In this document: one piece after another, positions 1-6,623 of the stretch
Position numbering within the stretch: position 1 is the first letter of the stretch
How the letters are laid out: the number at the start of each line of letters is the position of its first letter
NCBI GenBank assembly: GCA_023431215.1
Contig: JAEYXR010000058.1
Span: 1 to 19,534, forward strand
Source of the DNA: Bacillota bacterium
Lineage (GTDB): Bacteria; Bacillota; Clostridia; Oscillospirales; Ruminococcaceae
Direction: 5' to 3'
Length of the DNA: 19,534 nt
Notes under the pieces: model-generated
What the model was told of the DNA's origin: nothing
The model's input: only the letters and a program-made list of their open reading frames with translations
The model's database searches: none
Made by a program: the position numbers and the translations under genes

Positions 1-470
1 CGGTCATTATCTATCCCGACAGAGAGTTAATTATGAAGGAATCTCTGGCCGAAATGGATTTTTGAGACTTTGAAGGCAAGACCATGGCGGAGCTGGAGGA
101 CGATCCGGATTATCTTACCTGGATGGAGGGAGGCTCGCTGCAAGTGGGCCCCCGGGGCGGAGAAACCGGAGAAGCTTTTTTATACCGCGTGGTAGATGCT
201 ACGCAGCGCATCATCAAAGATATGATGGAAAATGACATTACCGATGCTGCCGTTGTAACCCATGGCGGTGTTATTATGACCATTTTGGCGGGCTTGGGCC
301 TGCCCCGTCAACCCATGGCAAGCTGGGCAGTAAGTAACGGCAGAGGCTATACCACCTTTGTCAATCCCCAGATGTGGCTCAGCAGCAATGTAATAGAAAT
401 TGCCGGTATTATGCCCCATGGTGCTGATAAGGCATTGGTGCTGAATACCATGCCCGATAGTCCCCGGTAA
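1..470 (+). pseudogene. Histidine phosphatase family protein, 3' part, interrupted by an in-frame TGA
   Basis: This is the C-terminal part of a phosphoglycerate-mutase-like (histidine phosphatase) protein; its start lies outside the window. The frame beginning at base 3 reads YPDRELIMKESLAEMDF, then TGA at 63-65, then DFEGKTMAELEDDP without any frame change. In this family the segment normally reads E-x-D-F-G-x-(W/F)-E-G, so the stop sits exactly on the expected glycine, one base change from GGA. Downstream, VVTHGG (around 256-273) supplies the second catalytic histidine. The first catalytic RHG motif must lie upstream of the window, so a restart at the ATG at 84 would give a 128-residue fragment without it. 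The substrate cannot be inferred. The gene is followed after 49 bases by the DUF975-like gene. It is called a pseudogene because of the stop; a sequencing error or a recent point mutation is also possible. Confidence 0.75.
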
Positions 471-519
471 CAAGGCCGGATGAAACAAAAACAGCAACGT
501 AAAAGCAAGGGGGATTGTT

Positions 520-1590
520 ATGTCGCTTAATAAGATAATCAAAAGCCAGGCAAGGCGGGCCTTACAGGGGTTCCGGGGCCGTGCCATTGCCATTTTGCTG
601 ATTGTTATGGCGCTATATGCCGCTGTTGGCTTGGCAGACTCGCTGGTCTTTCGGCTTTTGGGGTTTGACGTACGCTTTGACCCCTGGCAGGGTTTTGCTT
701 TTAACCAGTCCTTTGTGTTGGAGACAAACGCAATCCTTGCCACCCTTGCCATGGAAGCAATACGGGTAATTTTGCTGGTGCCATTGGGCATTGGTGCCTT
801 AAGCTGGTATTTAGAGCGCACAGACGGACGGGCACGGCGTGTATCTTATCTGTTTTGGCCCTATGAAAACCGCGTTTACTTTCGCAGTATTCTTCTTTGG
901 CTGGAGCTTACAGTAAAAAAGCTGTTTTTTATGCTACTGCTGTGTGCAGTACCGGTTGCCGGTGTACTATGGGTGCTCGGGCTGCAGCAGACAATGATTT
1001 TGCCCCTTAAATGGATTGCTTTGTGCCTTGGTCTGGTGCTGACCTTTTTTACCTGGGTGTTTTTAAGCAGATATGACATAGCAGCCATGCTGCTGTGTGA
1101 AAAATATCAAAAAGGCAGCCATGAGGCAGTTGTTTTGTCTGTAAGGGTTATGAAGGGCAATAAGTGGCGGTTGCTGGGCTTTAAGCTGACATTTATTTGG
1201 TGGTGGTTGCCTGTTTTGGCACTGGCATTGGGAGCAATGGCATCAGGCCGCAGCTACCGGCTTGAAATTGTTAGCGCCTTGTGTTTGGTAGCGCTTTTGG
1301 TATATTGTGTTGCTGCCATGCTTATTGTAGTGCCTTATTACCGCATGGCTCATACCATGTTTTGCCGCTACTTATACGAAGAACTGCAAATGAAGCAGGG
1401 GGCAGCACCCAAAAAAGAAAAAAAGGGGCCAGCCCAGACCCAGGTTAAAGAAGAACCGGAGGAAAACTCTGGTGAAGATCCGCTGAGCCAGCCTATTCAA
1501 ATTTCCAATATTCCAAACAAGGATGAAGAATTTCCGGCAGACCCGGAGGATACTGAGGAGAGCAACAATGATCAAGAACGTTATCTTTGA
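520..1590 (+). CDS. DUF975-like multi-pass membrane protein
   Basis: A 356-residue integral membrane protein of unknown function. About six hydrophobic segments can be seen (roughly residues 22-46, 70-92, 121-143, 147-170, 208-232 and 241-270). The spacing and motifs, such as VRVMKGNKWRLLGFKLTFIW and a late VVPYYRMAHTMFCRYLYEEL, resemble the DUF975 family of Firmicute membrane proteins; the assignment comes from remembered family features. After about residue 290 the chain becomes a hydrophilic, Lys- then Glu/Asp/Pro-rich tail of some 65 residues, probably cytoplasmic and disordered. The start is supported by AAGGGGG six bases before the ATG. The last seven codons overlap the start of the HAD phosphatase gene, which suggests translational coupling. 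Confidence 0.8.
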   Translation: MSLNKIIKSQARRALQGFRGRAIAILLIVMALYAAVGLADSLVFRLLGFDVRFDPWQGFAFNQSFVLETNAILATLAMEAIRVILLVPLGIGALSWYLERTDGRARRVSYLFWPYENRVYFRSILLWLELTVKKLFFMLLLCAVPVAGVLWVLGLQQTMILPLKWIALCLGLVLTFFTWVFLSRYDIAAMLLCEKYQKGSHEAVVLSVRVMKGNKWRLLGFKLTFIWWWLPVLALALGAMASGRSYRLEIVSALCLVALLVYCVAAMLIVVPYYRMAHTMFCRYLYEELQMKQGAAPKKEKKGPAQTQVKEEPEENSGEDPLSQPIQISNIPNKDEEFPADPEDTEESNNDQERYL

Positions 1591-2173
1591 TATCGCACAG
1601 GTGCTGGTGCGCTACGAGCCACAGCTGTTGGCCGGCCGTGTGGTCAATGGTAAGGCACTGGCCGAGGCAACCACCCAGGCAGTCATTCAATTTGCCGACT
1701 GGGGCAAGGTAGATACCGGAGAGTTTACCGAGGAGGAGCTTTTTCGCAAGATTGCTGAGGCAAATCCTCACTGTGCAGAAGGTATTATGCAGTTTTATGA
1801 ACGCTGGTATGAGGTGTTTTACCGTATGGACGGTATGGAGGAGCTTGTGGCAAGGTTGGACCGTGCAGGGTATCAGCTTTATTATCTTTCAAACTTTCCC
1901 GGAAGAGCCTTTGAATATGTCAAAGACAACTTTGAGGTGTTTCAGTATGTCAGACAAGGTTTGGTATCCTATGAGGTGGGCTTGGTAAAGCCTGACCCGG
2001 CAATTTACAAGGCGTTGACAGACCGTTTTCATATTGTGCCGCAAGAGTCTGTTTTTACTGATGACCGCCGGGAAAACACCAAGGCCGCAGCACAACTGGG
2101 CTTTTACAACCACACTTTTAGCACACCGCGTTTTTTGGAACAATACTTGGTAGACTTAGGGTTGGAGTTTTAA
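1568..2173 (+). CDS. HAD-superfamily phosphatase, YihX-like (class IA)
   Basis: A 201-residue haloacid-dehalogenase-type hydrolase. Visible motifs are I, FDIAQVL (nucleophile D8); II, YYLSNF (S108); III, GLVKPDP (K141); IV, FTDDRREN (D165/D166). The overall pattern matches the YihX/epoxide-hydrolase-N group, whose best-known member dephosphorylates glucose-1-phosphate; the substrate here is not known. Family members usually read FD(I/L)GNV(I/L) in motif I; here the G-N pair is A-Q, an unusual variant. The open frame extends 15 codons upstream to 1523, but the ATG at 1568 is preferred because GAGGAG precedes it by six bases and the product then begins directly with the usual MIKNVIFD. It overlaps the preceding gene by 23 bases, so the two are very likely co-expressed. 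A hairpin terminator follows 57 bases after the stop. Confidence 0.85.
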   Translation: MIKNVIFDIAQVLVRYEPQLLAGRVVNGKALAEATTQAVIQFADWGKVDTGEFTEEELFRKIAEANPHCAEGIMQFYERWYEVFYRMDGMEELVARLDRAGYQLYYLSNFPGRAFEYVKDNFEVFQYVRQGLVSYEVGLVKPDPAIYKALTDRFHIVPQESVFTDDRRENTKAAAQLGFYNHTFSTPRFLEQYLVDLGLEF

Positions 2174-2207
2174 AGCCTTACGTCACAATTGTAAAAGTAT
2201 AAAATTT

Positions 2208-2266
2208 ATTCTGCAATATGTTACAACAGCAAAAAGGAGCGTAATGCTCCTTTTTTATTGCAGAAT
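2208..2266 (+). terminator. Nested hairpin terminator after the HAD gene
   Basis: AAAAAGGAGC (2231-2240) pairs with GCTCCTTTTTT (2246-2256), giving an intrinsic terminator with a five-base loop and U-tract. Around it lies a second inverted repeat, ATTCTGCAAT (2208-2217) with ATTGCAGAAT (2257-2266), perfect over 10 bp. The inner part ends the phosphatase operon; the outer arms are not needed for termination. Confidence 0.8.
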
Positions 2267-2305
2267 TGAGGTTCATGCAAAGACAGGAGAAAAGTAGCTG
2301 CAAAG

Positions 2306-2335
2306 TTGACAGATTATTCACGTATTTCATAGAAT
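2306..2335 (+). promoter_or_regulatory. Sigma-A-type promoter upstream of cls
   Basis: TTGACA (2306-2311), an 18-base spacer, then TAGAAT (2330-2335), five of six bases matching the -10 consensus. It lies between the terminator of the preceding operon and the cls start at 2471 and would give a leader of about 130 bases. I see no clear structure in the leader. Confidence 0.55.
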
Positions 2336-2470
2336 ATACTTTTATTTTGTACTATGCTAAGGTATACTTTTGGTAACAACTCATTTAAGCCACGGCGCCA
2401 ATGCGTGAAAAGGTGTGGGTTTTGGTGGCCTGACAGTCTGTCAGCTGAAGTGATTGAGGAGAGAGAATTC

Positions 2471-4012
2471 ATGAAAAAAATACTGAAGCTGTTGTTTCAG
2501 CGTGTGGTCATAGTCGGAGCTGCCATTGTGGCACAGGTGGGAATCATTGCGCTGATTTTGTGGAAGTTTTCCCCCTATTTTGTTTACTTTTATGGCCTTA
2601 GCATCATATTTGCTCTGGGTGTTGTTCTTTACATTATCAACGGGCGAGATAACCCCGGTTATAAAATAGCCTGGCTGGTCCCGGTAATGGCCTTTCCGGT
2701 TTTTGGCGCAATTTTTTATGTTGTATTGGGCAAAGGCAGAATGAGCCGCCGTCAAAAAGCCAAAATTCAGCGCATTCAGGAAGAAACCATAAAAGCAATG
2801 CCCAAGGAAAACCCCATATTGGAACGATTGAGCGAGGAGAACATTGAAGCGGGCAATCAATCGCGTTACATAGAGAAATATGCCCTTGCCCCCGTGTACC
2901 GCCATACCTATACCGAATACCTGCCCATGGGTGAGGTTAAATTTCAAAAAATGTGTGAAGAGCTGGAAAAAGCGGAGCATTATATCTTCTTGGAATATTT
3001 TATTGTAAAAGAAGGTAAAATGTGGGACACTATTTTAGAAATACTGGTGCGTAAGGCACAGGCCGGTGTTGATGTACGTATGGTTTATGACGATTTGGGC
3101 TCTATTATGACCTTGCCCTACGGATATGACAAAAAGCTGGAAAGTCTGGGCATACAGTGTGCAGTGTTTAACCCCTTTGTGCCGGTGGTCAATATTGGAC
3201 TTAACAACCGTGACCACCGAAAAATCTGCATTATTGACGGCCATACGGGCTTTACAGGTGGCATTAATCTTTCGGACGAGTACATCAACGCCTACCCCAA
3301 GCATGGACACTGGAAAGACAGCGCTGTTTTGATGAAGGGTGACGCCGTTTGGAATCTGACAGTGATGTTTTTGGCCATGTGGGCGACCATACGGGATGAT
3401 TTGAAAGAGGATGACTTTGAGAATTTTCGTCCACTGGTGAACAATCCCAACGGAATCCCCAGTGACGGATATGTTCAGCCCTTCTCTGACAGCCCCCTGG
3501 ATGAAGAACCGGTGGGCGAAACAGTTTATATTAACTTAATTAATAAGGCAAAGCGCTATGTGCATATTACCTCTCCTTATCTGATTATTGATAACGAGAT
3601 GGTGACCGCATTGTGCAATGCGGCAAAATCCGGCGTAGATGTACGCATCATTACCCCTCATGTGGCAGATAAGTGGTATGTGCATGCGGTTACCCGTGCC
3701 TACTATGAAGTGCTGGTGGAAAGCGGTGTAAAGATTTTTGAGTACACCCCCGGATTTATTCATGCAAAGACCTTTGTGGTTGACGATGAATATGCGGTGG
3801 TGGGTACCATCAACCTGGACTACCGCAGCCTGTATCTGCACTTTGAATGTGGCGCCTGGATGTACCGAACCCGCTGTGTTGCTCAGGTTGCCGAGGACTT
3901 TTTAAAAACCCAGGAGGTTTGCCAGCAGATTACGCTGGAGGAGTGTAAAAATATTTCTCTTGCAAGGCGCATCGGTCGTTCTATTCTGCGGGCATTCGCT
4001 CCCTTGATGTAA
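2471..4012 (+). CDS. cls: Cardiolipin synthase (phospholipase D superfamily)
   Basis: A 513-residue membrane enzyme that joins two phosphatidylglycerol molecules into cardiolipin and glycerol. Two N-terminal membrane segments (about residues 11-32 and 38-57) are followed by the PLD-nuclease N-terminal segment with NPGYKIAWLV and a third hydrophobic stretch to about residue 87. Two catalytic HKD motifs are complete: HRKICIIDG with H249, K251, D256 and HAKTFVVDD with H431, K433, D438, each followed by the G-x-x-N pattern (GGINLS, GTINLD). Length is typical of bacterial Cls. The frame is open back to 2354, but the ATG at 2471 has AGGAGAG in front and starts with the expected MKKILK membrane anchor. 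The gene is monocistronic, with its own promoter and terminator. Confidence 0.95.
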   Translation: MKKILKLLFQRVVIVGAAIVAQVGIIALILWKFSPYFVYFYGLSIIFALGVVLYIINGRDNPGYKIAWLVPVMAFPVFGAIFYVVLGKGRMSRRQKAKIQRIQEETIKAMPKENPILERLSEENIEAGNQSRYIEKYALAPVYRHTYTEYLPMGEVKFQKMCEELEKAEHYIFLEYFIVKEGKMWDTILEILVRKAQAGVDVRMVYDDLGSIMTLPYGYDKKLESLGIQCAVFNPFVPVVNIGLNNRDHRKICIIDGHTGFTGGINLSDEYINAYPKHGHWKDSAVLMKGDAVWNLTVMFLAMWATIRDDLKEDDFENFRPLVNNPNGIPSDGYVQPFSDSPLDEEPVGETVYINLINKAKRYVHITSPYLIIDNEMVTALCNAAKSGVDVRIITPHVADKWYVHAVTRAYYEVLVESGVKIFEYTPGFIHAKTFVVDDEYAVVGTINLDYRSLYLHFECGAWMYRTRCVAQVAEDFLKTQEVCQQITLEECKNISLARRIGRSILRAFAPLM

Positions 4013-4023
4013 ACAACAATATA

Positions 4024-4072
4024 GCAAAAAACAACGTCTTTCCTTGTTGTGAGGAGAGACGTTGTTTTTTGC
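4024..4072. terminator. Bidirectional intrinsic terminator between convergent genes
   Basis: A 16-bp perfect inverted repeat, GCAAAAAACAACGTCT (4024-4039) with AGACGTTGTTTTTTGC (4057-4072), loop of 17 bases. The A-run on one side and T-run on the other give a U-tract in both directions, so it can end cls (plus) and the flippase gene (minus, stop at 4101). Confidence 0.9.
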
Positions 4073-4100
4073 ATGAGGAGTGTTTTATAAGTAAACTTGT

Positions 4101-5669
4101 TTAGTTGCAACGAGTATTCAGGGGCTTTTCCTTTGCTGAACTAACCAGCGTATAAAGCCAATGCAGATCTTCTCTGGTCAGGGCACCGGTAAGCACCAGC
4201 AAAATGAAATACAGACCGGCGCCCCAGGCCATTCTGACAGTGAGGGTAATACCGGATTGAGCAAGGGGAAGCCCAAACAGGTTTGCAAAAGGCGGCAAAA
4301 AAATCATGGCTGCAGAAATACACAAACCGGGACGCAGAACATGCCCCCAAATGCTGACGGTTAAGTTGGTAATTTTAAGCAGCTTGCAGACACTTAGCGC
4401 AAAATTGAGCATCTCGGTAAACCATACCATAAACACATAGCCGCCCACAGCATACCGGGGCAGCAGCAGGTATACCAAGATTACGCTGCACAAAGAATCG
4501 ATGATGTTGTAACGCATGGAGCTCATCTGCTCCCCAAGCCCCTTGAGCATTCCGTCGGTGAGCATATCCATATACATGACAGGTACCAGGGGGGCGAAGA
4601 TGCGCAAATAGCGGGCAGCTTCGGTACTTTTGTAAATAAGCATTCCCAAAGGTTCGGCAAATCCCCAAAGCAGCCCTGCTACACCCACAGAAAAAAGAAG
4701 TCCTAATGAAAAGACCCGGTTTACCATATAATCAACCCGCGCCCTTTTTCCTGCTACCTGGCTGCGGGTAAGCTCCGGCACCATCAGTTCTGCCAAGGTG
4801 GTAAGCAAAGCAGACGGAAAAAACAGAATAGGAAATACCATGCCATGAATAATGCCGTAATTGGCAAAGGCGTCCTGAGCAGAGGCGCCGGATTTTCGTA
4901 GCCCTCTTGGAATCAGCAGATGCTGTAATGTAGAAAGAGCGGTGCGGGCATATGCTGAAAAGGCCACCGGCAGCGCGGTGCGCATCAGACGTGCTGTAAC
5001 ACGCTTGGGCGGCCTTCCCCCATGGCGATAGCGCCTGCGGTCAAAAAGATACAGCACCCAAAGGAGGCCCAGAGCGGCAATCTCTCCCACTGCGCTGCCC
5101 ATAGCAACTGCAGCACAGGCCCAGCCCAAGCCTTTTGGAGAAAAGGCAACAAAAAGTCCTACGGTAACAGCCATACGGATCAATTGCTCTGCTGCCTGTA
5201 CCGAAGCCGATTTGATGACTCTTTGCACAGCGGTGAAGTAACCGCCCAAGGCAGAACCCATGCTGAGAAAAGGCAAGCCTACGGCCAAAACTTTAAGGGT
5301 AATGGTGCAGCGGTCATCACCTACCCAAACCCCTGCAAAGCGGGAAGCGCCCAAAAACAACACAACACCGGAGGTTGTACCAAAAATAGCGGCATACCAA
5401 AGGCAGCGCACCATGACAGCTTTGGTACCCTTTGGGTTGTCAAGTCCCAGCTCTTCTGCCACAAGACGGGTAGCGGCAAAACGTACCCCGGAAATGGCAA
5501 CTGTAACAGCCAAAGAATAAACAGACATGGCAAGCTGATACAGCCCAATGCCCTCTGCACCAATGCGTCCACTGAGGTAAACCTGAAAAATAACACCTAC
5601 CGCTTGCATCAGCAATGATGCGCCGGTAAGAAGCAAAGTGTTGCATAAAATTTTTTGTGCCTGACGCAT
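4101..5669 (-). CDS. SpoVB-like polysaccharide/lipid flippase (MOP superfamily)
   Basis: A 522-residue, very hydrophobic protein with about 12-14 predicted membrane spans. The N-terminus (KILCNTLLLTGASLLMQAVG, then FQVYLSGRIGAEGIGLYQLA) is the typical start of the MATE-like/SpoVB/MurJ group. Members move lipid-linked sugars, such as lipid II or polysaccharide intermediates, across the membrane. SpoVB acts in spore cortex synthesis in Bacillus; clostridia often carry several paralogues, so a cortex role is inference. The start has AAGGAGG nine bases upstream. It stands alone, converging on cls at a shared terminator. A GGCTGCAT/ATGCAGCC inverted repeat lies about 115-160 bases upstream of the start. 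A general oligosaccharide flippase is the main alternative. Confidence 0.85.
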   Translation of the reverse strand: MRQAQKILCNTLLLTGASLLMQAVGVIFQVYLSGRIGAEGIGLYQLAMSVYSLAVTVAISGVRFAATRLVAEELGLDNPKGTKAVMVRCLWYAAIFGTTSGVVLFLGASRFAGVWVGDDRCTITLKVLAVGLPFLSMGSALGGYFTAVQRVIKSASVQAAEQLIRMAVTVGLFVAFSPKGLGWACAAVAMGSAVGEIAALGLLWVLYLFDRRRYRHGGRPPKRVTARLMRTALPVAFSAYARTALSTLQHLLIPRGLRKSGASAQDAFANYGIIHGMVFPILFFPSALLTTLAELMVPELTRSQVAGKRARVDYMVNRVFSLGLLFSVGVAGLLWGFAEPLGMLIYKSTEAARYLRIFAPLVPVMYMDMLTDGMLKGLGEQMSSMRYNIIDSLCSVILVYLLLPRYAVGGYVFMVWFTEMLNFALSVCKLLKITNLTVSIWGHVLRPGLCISAAMIFLPPFANLFGLPLAQSGITLTVRMAWGAGLYFILLVLTGALTREDLHWLYTLVSSAKEKPLNTRCN

Positions 5670-5859
5670 TGGCCGCCTCCTTTCATGTTACTGTCTGTTC
5701 CCAAAGGTGTTTTACAATAGCTTAGAAAATTGCACAAGCCGTGCCGCCATGCATACGATATAAAACTTATTGCAGGAAAAGCCGGCTGCATCTTTTGATA
5801 AGGTCTGCTTTTGAAGTATATGCAGCCTTAACAGAGGGACAACCACAATTTTGACAAAG

Positions 5860-5906
5860 AAAAAAAGACCACCCAACAGCCCCAAGGCTACTGAGTGGTT
5901 TTTTTC
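5860..5906. terminator. Intrinsic terminator, mainly for the 50-residue gene on minus
   Basis: ACCAC (5868-5872) pairs with GTGGT (5895-5899), extended by A-run/T-run pairing, with an inner AGCC-CCAA-GGCT hairpin (5878-5889). Both strands end in T-runs. It lies eight bases beyond the stop of the small minus-strand gene at 5914. Confidence 0.75.
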
Positions 5907-5913
5907 TGCTTAG

Positions 5914-6066
5914 TCAGCGCTGTTTTTCTTCCACATTTTCGGCAAAACGCTTCAGTTCCTCTAAATTAGAGAGCTTAGCGCCGCTTTGAAAAATGGATTC
6001 CTGAATCATGGCAGGCAGCATATCAAAGTACTCCTGCATTTCAGGCGTATAATCCTTGGGCATCAT
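5914..6066 (-). CDS. Small conserved-looking hypothetical protein (50 residues)
   Basis: An open frame of 50 codons starting ATG-ATG and ending TGA, preceded by AAAGGTGG seven bases before the ATG and followed closely by an intrinsic terminator, so all parts of a real gene are present. The product begins MMPKDYTPEMQEYFDMLPAM and continues IQESIFQSGAKLSNLEELKR, ending in a short charged helix. It is soluble, acidic at the start and without Cys or His. The core (YF-x3-P-x3-QE-x-I-x-QSG then a helix with EEL and AEN) recalls short proteins I remember from clostridial genomes, whose function is unknown to me. The second ATG (6063) is an equally good start. It is transcribed divergently from the gene at 6201. 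Confidence 0.72.
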   Translation of the reverse strand: MMPKDYTPEMQEYFDMLPAMIQESIFQSGAKLSNLEELKRFAENVEEKQR

Positions 6067-6200
6067 TAAAACCACCTTTCAATCAAGATGAAACCGAATC
6101 AATTGGGCAAAAGTAAAAACTTGTTTCTTATCAATTAGTATGCCCGAACTCTTTTATTATCATGCGCATAGAATAAAACATCAAGATTGGAGGGAGCACC

Positions 6201-6413
6201 ATGGATCTAAGAAACGGAAATATAACTTTAGGTGAGATTATGCAAAACCCCAAGGCCCGTGCAGCTGTCAATCGGGAGTTCCCCGGTATCTTAAATCATC
6301 CCTTTGCTCGTCGCTTTTATGGAATGACCCTAAATCAGGGAATAAAGATGCTGCAAGGCAAGGTGCCCAAGCAACGCATTGATGCATGGCTGCGCGAGCT
6401 GGAATCAATTTGA
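6201..6413 (+). CDS. Small hypothetical protein (70 residues)
   Basis: A 70-residue, soluble, slightly basic, mostly helical protein with a good GGAGGG seven bases before the ATG. Its pattern, an ITLGEIM-x-NP-x-A start, a central FPGILNHP and then MTLNQ, looks like a compact helical domain that I recall as a short stand-alone protein or as a terminal add-on in gut clostridia; I cannot name a function. There is no signal peptide or membrane segment. It sits alone between the divergent 50-residue gene and a hairpin-rich gap. No convincing promoter was found in the 134 bases between the two small genes. Confidence 0.75.
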   Translation: MDLRNGNITLGEIMQNPKARAAVNREFPGILNHPFARRFYGMTLNQGIKMLQGKVPKQRIDAWLRELESI

Positions 6414-6420
6414 AAGTTAA

Positions 6421-6607
6421 GCCGCACCACTTGAAATGTCAGATGCTAATTGTGCGGTACGGCTTGAAAGCCGGTTCTTGAGGGCTTTGGTCTGCCAGAG
6501 CTTTTCAATAACATATTGCCGTCCCGCCTATGGGTCAAACGCCTGTGGGCGGGGCGGCTCGTGGTGCTTTCGTCCAATTTTATGTTTATCTTTATATCAC
6601 ATAAAAT
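6421..6607. repeat. Hairpin-rich intergenic segment (possible structured RNA or dispersed repeat)
   Basis: The gap between two convergent genes is packed with inverted repeats: CCGCAC/GTGCGG (6422-6457); CGGCT-TGAA-AGCCG (6460-6473); GCTTTGG-TCTG-CCAGAGC (6484-6501); the 11-bp GCCGTCCCGCC/GGCGGGGCGGC (6518-6528 with 6548-6558, one G-U pair); and ATTTTATG/CATAAAAT (6577-6607). In addition GCACCAC (6424-6430) can pair with GTGGTGC (6561-6567), closing the central hairpins into one multibranched fold. None has a proper U-tract, so ordinary termination does not explain it. I did not recognise a known RNA family. Confidence 0.5.
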
Positions 6608-6623
6608 ATTAATATAGAACATT

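Noticed and set aside
63..65. Alternative genetic code with TGA as glycine
   Set aside because: TGA ends ybeY, grpB, the 50- and 70-residue genes and others, and no other gene has an in-frame TGA.
2354..2470. 39-codon upstream extension of cls
   Set aside because: It starts close to the predicted promoter, has no membrane character, and a good ribosome binding site precedes the ATG at 2471.
6421..6607. Known riboswitches (c-di-GMP, cobalamin, THF, ydaO) or SRP/6S RNA
   Set aside because: Their conserved core sequences were not found, and the segment lies downstream of both neighbouring genes rather than in a leader.
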